Shown one piece after another: positions 24,401-36,400 of a DNA stretch of 64,000 nt. The notes under the pieces were generated by a model that was given only the letters and a program-made list of their open reading frames with translations, made no database searches and was not told the origin of the DNA. The translations under genes and the position numbers were made by a program. Origin of the DNA: Eremophila alpestris peregrina (taxonomy: Eukaryota; Chordata; Aves; Passeriformes; Alaudidae); the NCBI GenBank assembly GCA_009792885.1, contig WMCF01000015.1:3921076-3985075 (forward strand), given 5' to 3'. Each line of letters begins with the position of its first letter. The stretch's first letter is position 1.

Positions 24401-27400
24401 ACCATATGGATAGAATCTGTGCATCTCTGGTTTTAAGAGACCGTAGGATGGGTTAGATTTGTTCTCTGTGGGACAGGTGCCTGATAATGTTTGAATGGTA
24501 AAAAATATGATAGTGAATAGCAAGTGTGAAGTTTCGGGGTGCTGTAGTAAATCCAGCTAATAGCATGAAGCCTCTGTTCTAACCTTCCTATGCAAAAAAG
24601 GAGAAACTATTGAAATAGCTATTTGAAAGATTAAGAAGTAGAAAGATAATTTTATTTTAAAATGGCTATTTAAACTCTTTAGCTAAGGAAAATAACCAAA
24701 TTTTGGTAAAAAAGCTGACTAAAGAGAATACTATAGTAGCAAAACTGAGAAATTGTAATTCCAGGCTGATCAGTTAGGAGAAACAATAAGTTCGAAAATG
24801 CAAATCTGCAGACATTTTCAGTAGTGAATGAAATGTGTGTGTTAAAAAAATCAGAAGCTTGTACTGATTGTAGGTTATAACAGAAATACTCCAAGTCAAT
24901 GAATTCTTACATTATGATTTTTAGAACATTATAATTTTATTGATTATAGTAAAAAGAGAAGTTATCCACAGCAGCCATGGGAAACTAGCAACAAACTGTA
25001 ACTCTTAAGACTGCTGTCTTGTCACTGGCATTTCAGAATCTGTTAAACCTATTTCTTTTTACTCTGAGAGCTCTGTTCCAATTTTTTTTCTTCCTTTCTG
25101 TCTTTCTTTGCTTCTCTTAGGTTCGCAAATTTGTGGCCAAGGACAGTGCAGGGCTTCGTATCCGTAGCCACCCTTCCCTTCAGAGTGAGCAAATAGGCAT
25201 AGTGAAAGTCAATGGATCCATCACTTTCATTGACGAGGTAATCAATAAGACATTTCTATTGAAAATTGGGCTAAGATGTGAAGGTAATTCATGCAAATAA
25301 TGGGGTTTTTTTCCATGTTTAGATGTTGACATATACAACTTAAGACCGTAAATTGTAAAATCTGAATTTACTAATTTAAGTTTTCAAGCTGTCATTTCCT
25401 TTAATTTACTTACTTCAAAACCTGTGTAACAAACATTTGAGACTGATACAAGAAAAGAAAATTCCTAGAGTTCATCTTACAATAATACCTCTTAAGATTT
25501 AACTTTTCCCTGCTTACTATTTTAACTCTGCACAAAAGTTCAGATGTAAATGTCCTTTTCATTACATCTTTCACTTAGAGATCTGAAAGATCACTACTAG
25601 TGTGTTAGACTTATGCATGTATTTTTCTTACAATATAACTTCATATGCAAGGAATATTTTTGCAATTTACCAAGTCATACCAGCAATGGAAAAAATGGGA
25701 AGTGGGGTATTTATGAAGCTTATGAAGGCTTGATTTTCTTTCCTCTTTTACTTCAAAGCAATTCTTATTACTGCATGATCAGTTTTAAATTTATTTTCAC
25801 ACCTTGACTTATAAAAAGATACGCTTCCCCATTGCTTTGGAATGCCTACTTTGTCAATATTCCTCTTTATCTCTACTTATGTTGTAAGGAGCATTGCTGC
25901 TTTGCTGCTGTTGTCTGCCTGAAGTCTGTTAATTCTTGCTAGCTACAGAACAGTTACAGGAGGGCATGGCTCCTTCTTGTTGCTTGTTTCCCATAGATCC
26001 ACAATGATGATGGTGTTTGGCTGAGGCTGAATGATGAAACAATAAAGAAGTATGTTCCTAACATGAATGGTTACACTGAAGCCTGGTGTCTGTCTTTTAA
26101 CCAACATCTTGGCAAGAGCCTTCTGGTACCTGTTGACGTAAGTAAAAGGTGCCTTTGAAAAATATCCAAAAGTACACTCTATCCTCATTACAAGACTTTC
26201 TTTAATTAAGGCTGCAAAAAGTCCTGAGGTAAACGATATTTTAATTATCAAATACAACCTTATATGTGTTTGCATTTTGGAGGGCTGCTGTGTAATGAGG
26301 GTGGAGTGTAGAAAGGTATGAGGCTTTTTATGTTGAAGCCTCTTCAACGTAGAGAAACAGAAGTGCAGGGACTGCTATAACAAAAGCAGAATTGTATTAG
26401 GTTGTGGTCTGCACCAGGTGTTTCTTATGCTAGATAGCATTGTCTGTAAAGTGGTCCATTGGTGCTTGTAGCCTTCAGTGAATCAATGTAATGGATGTTT
26501 TTTTAAAAAAACAGCCATGCAAACAAAAGGTTCTTTAGTCTCTGGGTTTTGTGGAGTTTTTTTTGTGAGTTTTGTATTTTAATCCTTAAGTTATCACTTT
26601 GTTAGCTAATCAAAGAATCCCAGAACTTCAAGACAAACACTGACTTTATAATAGGAGTAAACATAATGTATTTGAATAACTTCAATGGTGATTGTCATCA
26701 CTACAGTTTAAAGATTACATCTTTTCTGGAATCTTCTCAAAAGATTCATGGAAGTGCAGGCCTTTCTGGCTCATCTGTATTCACACATTCCTCTGAGTGG
26801 GCAGTACCTTGTTTTCTTCTGGGCATGTGAGAATCATATCTAATTGATACTGCAGTTTAGATTTGATTTGTCACCTTATCTGAGTGAGCTGTTGCTGCTG
26901 CAATTGAAGATAGTTGAGAAATATGTCACTAAATTAAACACTGTGACTAGTAATACCAGGCTGATCATGTTTTTTGGTTATAGAAGTACTAAGATATTCC
27001 CAGTTCCAGTGAAATTGGGCTATATGCTAGTAGCTAAATCTGGAAATTCCTAATGCCATATGGCTGTTCTGCCAAACACTGTTACATGATGTGACTAGGT
27101 CTTCTTGTCTACAAATTATTTGGTGATAGATTTCTATTTGTAGAGTTCTTTCAATAGGATCCTTATTTGGGAAGCAAATTATTTCTGTATTCAAAAATCA
27201 GTCACTCAAATATGCCTGTCATCACACTGTTTTTCTAGTCTGTTGTAGAATAAATGAAAACATGGGGAAAAATTAGGCTGTGTTTAAAACTTTGCCTGTA
27301 TTTTTTTTGCCTTAGAAATTGGTAGCCATTAGAAAATTGCTGTATTTTACTTCCATGAAATACTAATATTTCTGTGCAGTAGTTGAATTTTACTAGCTTC

Positions 27401-30400
27401 CCCATGGTAAAAGTGAATGCATCTTGACTAAGTAACTAACTTCAGTAAATATTGTATGTCTAGATGGGTATTATAGTCCAGTAGATTTTTCTTAGTTGTG
27501 TGGTTTTTTTGGGTTTTTTTTAGCGATCTTCAGTACCTTTTTACTTGTTGAAGGGAATATTTTTGAGCTCAGCAGTTGTTTGTGGTTAGCAAGAACTTAC
27601 TGGTTGGCATATTTCATACAGCTCTGGTATGCATGTAGTTCTAGGGAAGAGCATATGCTGTGCTCCTTGAGAGAAGCCTGAAAAGAAATGTCTGCAATGA
27701 ATAACTAAACATTCAATCTTCACAGTATAATTTAGAGAATTCAAATTTCGTGTGTGTAAGGAGGCCAGGGACAATCAAATGTGAGAAACATTCGGTTTTC
27801 AAACATTTCATTCTCTGTGTCTGTAAAGTTCAGATAAAAGATTCTCTCTTGGTTTTGGGGGTTTTTAAACACTCTGGTGAATTAGTTTCATTACCATTTA
27901 GACTATTAGGAGCTTTTAGGGATACTTTATTTTAGGCAGCCAATCACGTCTTAACTGACACAAGGTAAAAGTCACATGCTTTCTTAGCTTCTGCTCTGTA
28001 AGTGGCAGCCAACATAGCAAAAGGGTTAAGAAAGCAACTCTTAAAACAGTGCAGGCATGTGCAAGAAATGTGTTTTGAGCTACTTTTCTACTTTTTGGGA
28101 AAAGTTTCCTTGCACAGCTCTCATTTTCAGATTTCTGAGAGGACTTAGCATGTCCTGAAACTATTTGATTTCATATGACAATATATAAGCAGTAAGATTT
28201 GTTGATTTTATTCATAATAGTAAAAGGAAAAAGGAAAAAATAGTTCTCTTAACATTTATTTCTCAAAAGGTGACAAAACATAAGTCAGTGTTCAGAGGCT
28301 GACTTTTGAATGCCTTAAGTCTTTACAGCATGCTAGTTTAGCATATACTGCTTTCCTACCAGGTACTTCCTTTGCACAGATATTGCTTTCTTGGTAGGAA
28401 GTTTTAATATCTTTTTTATGGTGATTGCTAGGTTGGAAATATTTCAAATTATACTTCTCTTTTTTGCTCTGAATTGTCCAGGAAAAAGACTGACTGTAAG
28501 CAAATTAAGTAAAAATAACTAAAGTTTTGTTAGATTAAATTGCAATATAATTCATATCTGCTCAGTCCTGCTGATTTGGGAGCTGAATGACACGATGAGC
28601 AGAATGTGGTAAAAAACTTGTGATCGTGCGAGATTTTCTGGAGCCAAGCTGTTGAACCAGTTTTGGCTTAAAAGGAAGCCTGGAGAAAGTCTCTTGTGTG
28701 ACTGAAAATGCAAAGGGAAAATCAAATGCCTGAGTTAGGCCATGTATTCCCTGTCCAAATAGATGTCACATTACTTCTACTAGACTCCATTTTCTGTTCA
28801 ACTCCGTTGAGTGTGCAGACTTGTCATCTCCAATTACATTGCTTTCTCGTGTTTAAATATATAGGCTTTTTATAATCAATCCCTTAAGTAAATAGAATTT
28901 CTCAGTACCCTTTGGAAAATATGTAAAAATGTTTTTTAAAAAGTTTTAGTTATTCTGTTTCTTCACTGTATTATGGAACAGTGAGCAGATGAAAAACAGT
29001 AGAGGTTCTCAGGAATGTTAATTGTGACCTCTTTTCATCTTGATGTATATTTTGTATCTGCATTTTATATATGTTTATTAGCATTAATCTGGTATTTTAT
29101 GATAAAGTAAACACTGAATATTATGAATCTCATAAATGTACTTTCTCTATTTTTATCAGAGCTATTATATTTGAAGATAAATGATCATAGGAAAGGGGAG
29201 ATCCATGGTAGTATTTCATTTATTTGAGCTGTGGTCATTTACCTTCTTAGAAAGTCTTCGGCTCTTCTTCTGTTGCTCTTGTCCTTTCACAAGGAGCTTC
29301 TTTACAGCCCCGGATCTGAAATTGTGCATCCAATCAATTGGTGAATTTTTAATAGATTGTGATTTTGGATAAGCTGTTTCCATCTCTGGTTTCCAATTTT
29401 CCTTCTGTCTTATGGTGTTCAGATATCTGTTTTTGAAAAAAACTTGTAAAATTCCTTATACAGACATTTATTCATGCTTACACATGATACTTACTAGAAA
29501 GGTGCATGCAATACAAAAGAATGCACACTAGGAAGAAATAGAAGTTTATCTTGGTCAAGCTCTGGAAGTTGTCTTTTAAAAATCACATTCTAAGTAAGTT
29601 CTCATTACTTCATTTTAAATTTAAAACTTTATAAGAAGGAATATTGGAAATATTGTACCACAATGTCCAGCTACAATATTACATTCCCCAGCCGCCACAG
29701 GCAACCAAGGATTAAGAAACTGCAGGTTTTTCCAACCATTATTGCAATGGAAGAAAGAATCAAAAGGAGTGTGTAGGCCCCAGTGCTTGATCACAGAACC
29801 TCAGAAAGCTGAATATTCTGTGGAAACGCTGAAGGGCATTGACAAAAGATTTTTACCATTGTTTTAAGCATGATGGAAAGCAATTGGAGAGTAAGACTGT
29901 TGGATAAAACATCAAGATGGCTGTTTAAGAGAAGTCTTAGTTTTGAAAAATTATAACTGAGGTTTTAAATACTTCCTAATGGTCTGATGATTTTTTTTGT
30001 GGCAAAACAAATCAATCTTTTTTAATCTCTGAAACTTAAAATTTATTGGGAAAAGTATGAATTTCTAAAATTGGTTTTAGATCTTGGAAGGTAAAGTCTT
30101 GAAGGAAAGCATTAACTAAATCTGCAGAGGATAGCATAAGGGCTAAATTCAAAGCCTCTGTATAGTAGTTTTTCAGAAAGAAAACTTAGTTCTCAAAACG
30201 ATGCCTGATCTATTCACCTAGACTGGTGTACAGTGCTATAACAGCCAGGAAGTTCTCAAGCTCACAGAGCAAAGGAGAGCTAGTAGTCTGATCTTCTTGG
30301 TATTTCTAAGCCAGCATTTCCCTCTTCACTGCTCTTGGTTTCCCTTGTACGTTTTACACATAGAGCTCTGTGATGTAGAAAAGCAGATCTTTGATATTTT

Positions 30401-33400
30401 AGGTATGGATAGTCCATGTTTCTCAGTGGAAGTCCATCAGAAAAAAGGAGATATGCTGCAAAGTAATAGAATCAGACAGTTCAAGTAGGTTGGATGCCTA
30501 TGAAGTTCACTTATTAGGCACATGTAGGCTTTTTATAGTTGCCATCATTTTCTGCCAAATTGATAGGCCTTTACTTTGCTAATCTTCCTATCTAGCACCC
30601 TCCCCACCTTCCCCAATGCCCCAGAGCATGTCTCACTAGTGTATTGCTACCTCCTTCAGTTGTAGGTAAAGGTACTCAATTTTAAAGAAATGCTGGTGTT
30701 GTAACAGTTTCTGTCTTTTTGTCAAAATGGCAGATAATTTGTATTATTGAAACTTGATGTTGGCAAGCAGTATATAGTACATGATTTGCTTCTGTCATGT
30801 GATAAAAGTGTAGATCTACTTACTTTTAACATGTTAGTGCTTTTTCAAGGAATACAGATGAAGCATGCCAGGGGTGTTTTGTACTTGTTTCTGCCTGGAA
30901 GGATTTACTGCCTTAGCTGCTGTTAAATTTTAATGTGGCTGCTGAGCAGGGATTTCATTTGGTTCCCATACCAGGATGGGATAGGGAACTAGATTTTGAT
31001 ACTTTGTTCATATAGATTAAATGGATGCTTTGTCAAAGGGATTCCACCGATGCTTTGTCAAAGGGATTCCACCATAAATACCATAAATACAATTATTACT
31101 ACTGCTCTATGTATACTGCTCTTTCATCTGACAGAAACAGTGAAAAATTACTTGAAATGAGTAGAAACTATATTACGGAGAAAAGGTGACTTCTTCATGT
31201 TTTCTAGTGATTAAAAAAGCTGTCCTCACTGTTTTGTGGGAGGAAATATTAAACAGAACAGCAGTGCTGATTTCTATAGTGTGGGCAATTGGTTATAAAA
31301 TTAGTGATGTCTCTCTTGCAGCTGTATTTGGTTTATGATTATTCATGGCAAACTAGTTAATGCATAGTATGATGTACAAAACTAATGAGATCTTAGTAAT
31401 TGTTCTCCATATAGCTCTGAAATTTTTGGCTCTGGTAAAAAGCATGATTTTGATGTGCAAACTTGTGGAATAATTCTGTGCAAGTGAACTCCTTTCAGCA
31501 ACAGCCAGCTTAGCCCTCCTGCATCCTCCTCAGTTCTGACTGGGTGACTAAAATTCTGTGTGCATTTGTCCTGCACTGCTTGAAATCATCTTTCAGAACA
31601 GGAGACCGTCTCACTAGAAAACTGGTTTGTGATGGACCAGCTACAGACTCCTTGTAACAGAAACATGAGATTTTTCTGTTTTTCTTCTATAAAGCATGAA
31701 GTCTCAAGCTTTATAAGAGATGTCTGGCTCTTAATTTCAGTAAATGGCATGACACACTACATCCATTTTGAGCTTTTGACATGCTAAACTGTTTCTGTGT
31801 AATGGATGATTTGCCATGGTGAGCAATGGACTCAGGTGACTTGATTAGGAAAACAAAACTTTCCCTTTTTCCAAAACGTTCTACCAGCAAATTTACTTGA
31901 GGAGAAAGTTTGCATTATAATACCTTGAGCTTCTTCCTCCAGTATTTCTTTGTTCCCATTTCTTTGTTGATATGTGTCTTTTTTTTTCAAACTTTGTTGC
32001 TCAGAATGTCTTTAATGCTAGCCAAGGAGTAAGGGATTTGGACTTTTTTTCATGGACTTCCAAAGCTTTACCCCCTAAGGTGAGTTAAATTACAGGAACA
32101 GTCACACTGTATCTTGTGTTTTCAGAATGCACCTTATGACTCAACTTTATGCTAAATACTCTTTGAAGTCTGTTTTACTGTGAATTATTTTTGTAGGAAA
32201 TAGCAGATTTGCATTCAGTGCTGTATCTGTGTCTCTTTCTTCTAAGATGAAAAAAAAATACCAGGGCAGATTATTGAATTTTTATTAATTCATGAGTCGC
32301 ACCCTCGTTTTTTTTAACAAACCATATTAGAAATTCAGAGAGGTGGCCTAGTAACATAACAAGCCTTTCATTCTCCTTTAGTGCAGAATTTACTGGTAAA
32401 GTTTTTTTTCTGGTATTGGAGGCTCCATATAAAGTTGCAGCATCTAATAAGATATCTGTGGCTTTACTCATACAAATATTTAATAAATACTCTGCCCATT
32501 CTTAATGTTTTTTGAAAATTATTTAATTCTAGGAACAAGGCGTGTTATGTACAGTTAAGCTGTTTAAATTGACTGTGGAAGTGTTTGTCTAAATATCAGT
32601 TCTGTAATGTTTTGAGATGGATTTTTTTTGTGAACTTTGTAATGAAGATGATGTGTTGTATGTTTTGATTTAGAGATTTTAAAACTTGTTTGTCCAGTGA
32701 TTCTTTCTCCCCAGAATAGCAGACTTTATTATGTCAAGATCTAAACTGTGTTTAAATTCTTCTTTTTTTTTCCCTCAAACCAGTTTACCTCAGCTTGCAT
32801 TAACTTGCTTTGTAAGTTGCATATTTACAAACAGAATTATTTTTGTATAAGGACTTCTTGAAAAAACTGCTGTATCAGTCTGGACACAGTGCACAGACTT
32901 CCATAGCAAAAAAAGCTGAAAACGTGATAATTAAAGAGATCAGAGGAAATTGCATTCATTTAAAAGTAAATAATGTAACCAAAAGTTTGGTTTAAATCTG
33001 ACAGAAAAAAATAGTTTTTCTCTCAGCAGGAAGTGAACTCCTGGAGGGTGTTTTTATGGGAGATTGTCAAGGCAGAAAGGATCAGCATATTCAAAAGAAA
33101 TTAAATTTAGAGAAACCAGATTAATAAATAAACACTAAAGAAAACAGAGTACACCCTGTAACATCCATAATAAAGAAGTTTTAAATGCTCTTGGTATATA
33201 AAGGACAGACCACTAGTAAAAATTTTTATGCTGCTTCTAAAGAGCATCTCCTATTGCTGAACACAGTAGACTGAATGAGGTGAAGCACTGGCTTCATCCA
33301 GTAGGACGTGATGTAGTTTGTTACTTTCAGATGTTCCTTTAAAAACACCTATGACTTTCAGTATAATAAAACTTGCTCCTGCTTCTTACTTGAATTCTTC

Positions 33401-36400
33401 TGAAATAAATGCACATTTGTTACTCCCATCCCTAATATTTTTTTGTACAAAAGCCTTTCAGTTAAGCTGTTGCTGGCTGAAAAATCTATGCTAACTTTTT
33501 TTCTTCTTTTAGTAACTACAACTTTTTTTGGTAAGAAATTAAAATTGTTTTCTTACTTCAGGTTTGGATATATATTTCATCAGCAAATAGTATGAGGTGA
33601 AATACATTTGCAGGCCCTTTTTATTGTCATTGTGGAAACAATAAATGCACACTATTACTTTCATGTGCATTTAAGTCTATGGTATTGCTGTTCATCTTTG
33701 ACATAATTTTTCCTTGACTCTAAATTAGCAATATATTCTAAATGTGAAATCAAAAAAAAGAAGCGTGTCACATGGAGAGAGAGAATATTGAAATTGCCTT
33801 TCCATAGCCCAGACTTTAACAAAATTTCACAAATAGAGCAGGAGGAATTAGTGTGTATCCTGAGAAATGCCAGCAAGAATGAAGGTTTAGTGAAAGCAGT
33901 TAGATTAAATAATTTGTGTCTAATGTTAGATATGAGATATTAGATCTTTAGTAGATATTTATTTTTATATAAATGGTTACATTTATATCACATTTGCTTT
34001 AAGAATAATGTCAGGAGTAATTCAATTAATATGCAGTTTAGTGATAGTTGTTCAGCACTGCACACTAAAATTAGCAATATAACTAGGATCTCCTTTAGCT
34101 TTGAAATTTACCTTTTGTAGTCTTTAAGTAAATATTTCTTATTTCAGTAGTTTAAAGGTGGTATTAATAGGTTTTATTCTGTTCTGTTTTGCCTTTTTTT
34201 TTTTTTTTNTTTTTTTTTTTTTTTAATTTCTCAGGAATCTAGGTCTAATGCAGATGATTTTTTCAAAGACCTAAATTCACACTGCCCACAGGAAGCAGTG
34301 ATGCAAGAACAAGACTTGCCATTCCTTCGAGGTGGACCTGGAGTGTACAAGGTAGTGAAGACTGGCCCATCAGGTCACAACATCAGAAGCTGCCCTAACC
34401 TTAGAGGTATCCCAATTGGAATGTTAGTTCTGGGAAACAAAGTCAAGGCAGTGGGCGAGGTATGGATCCTTGTAGCTTCAGTTCATGTCTTCATAGATAC
34501 CAGTATATAACAGTAGTAACTGCAGCAAAAGAATCTGCCTCTCTACAGGTTTGCTTCTCCCCTCCTCTTGATAAATACTGGCCTTTGAACTTGGTTGACA
34601 TTATAAGTACTAATGCAGTTGTGTCTTTTGCCTTTTTGCATTGATTGGAATAATGTTAAAATTGCACTGCAGTTATGTGTGCTTGCTTTTGTATTTCTGT
34701 TGCAGTATTCCTTACAAACTTGTGTTTCTTGATCTATTTTTTTGTCCTATTCTTTGAAAGAATTCTGTTTCATTGACAAAATGTTTTTCTAGGACCTAAC
34801 CATTTAACAGATTCCTGTTTCTCTGTACTGATTGTATTAATTTGTTTAGCTGCTGAAGTATTGTTATTGTTCTGGGTTGTCCAGTTGTGGTGTTTTATGG
34901 TTAAGAAGGGCTTAAGGATGAAGTGTGTCATGCTATTTCCTAAATATAATATCAGGAACAAAATTAATACTCATAAAAACCTTTCGTGTATATCTTGGTA
35001 TTATAATTCTCCTGTTTGCCACCATTGATTAGAAGGTATATCTTGGTGACTTGTTTGCCTCAAGGTTTTTTTTAGGCTTACGTGGATTTTCTGAAGTGGT
35101 GTTGGTGTTTTGCTTCTTCTGAACATAAATGGGTCTAAAATTTTTGGAATTACTTCTAAATGTATATGTGCCATAAATAGGTTTGGTACTTCAGTCTGCC
35201 TCAGCGTGTGGCCTTAATTTAAGAAACTTTTTTTTTTTTTTTTTAACATTTACTTTGTAATAGAAAAATTGAAATTTAATGTGTTTCCCAGATGCTATAA
35301 GTAGTTGCTGAATCATGCCACAGAATGATTTGAGAAGTCAATAAATGTTGCTTTCTTGTGTGTGTGCCTCAGGTGACTAATGCAGAAGGTACATGGGTGC
35401 AGATGGATAAGAACAGCATGGTAGAGTTCTGTGAAAGTGACGAAGGCGAGGCGTGGTCGTTAGCTAGAGACAGAGGTGGAAACCAGTACCTCCGGCATGA
35501 AGATGGCAAGTGGTTGTTTTATTTTTTTTTTATTAACTTAGAAAAAAATTAGCAGTCTAAATGGGAGAAATAAAGAAGGATCTGAGTTTTTAACAGGTAT
35601 AACATTAGTTTTTATATTTTTATTTGAGTTACGTTGCACAGTCGGACTTAAAAGTTGTTTATAAACATTCTTTTAATGATTTTTTTAAAAAACAGTTAAA
35701 ATATTTCCAGATTATTTCTTCTGTACCAGTTATGGTTACAGACAATAATTTTAACCATCTTTTTTCTTTTAGCTCTGGGGTTAATTTTTATGTAACTGTT
35801 TTTCAAAAGTTGTCTTCATAAAAAGCTTTGACCTCAGCAGTCATATTCTGCTTGTGTGTTTTTGGTCATGCTTATTGTCAGCCTCTTATTTGTTCATTTT
35901 AAGAGACTCTGCCATTTTTCTGGTTTTGATATTTGGTGCTGAAATTCGTTTCACACATACATACTCTAACAATTATCATCACGTTATTGTATTAAAACAA
36001 AGCAAATCCTTGCTAATACAGAAGTATTTTCTGTAGACTGTTGCAGCTTGACTTTCAGGTATAAAACCTTCTTCAAAGAAGGGAAATTGGCGAAGGGAAA
36101 AAGGACAAAGAGTTTTTCATTAAATGTATAAATATTTACATAGTACTTCAAACATTTCTTTAGAAGTCATAGCTTTTCTATTTTTAGTTTTGTCTGATAA
36201 TGTCAAGTTCTGAACTGCTCGAAGAGCCCAAGCAGATTCCAGAAACTAAATAATTGTGAATTGGAACAGTACCTTATTGCTGAAGGCACATGTATTCAAT
36301 AACAGGGTTGATAAATTCATTATTTTCTATTTTTATGCAGAGTTGTTTGCTTTTCCAGTAGAAAATAATTTCTCTTAAATTAATAAATTAAGGCATGTGC

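Larger units (their letters stand above)
14415..25996 (+). other. MYCBP2: Introns between window exons 14 and 20
   Basis: Introns: 14415-16218, 16429-18156, 18213-18665, 18782-20873, 20972-25120 and 25238-25996. The first holds a relatively GC-rich patch at about 15770-16085 that may be a decayed repeat. The 4.1-kb intron at 20972-25120 carries an (AT)n run at 23333. No conserved-looking coding segment is recognised in either. Confidence 0.8.

Noticed and set aside
35510..35511. A GT four bases after the exon 23 GC donor as an alternative donor.
   Set aside because: Would end the exon in phase 2, incompatible with exon 24 and with the family sequence RHED-EQ.
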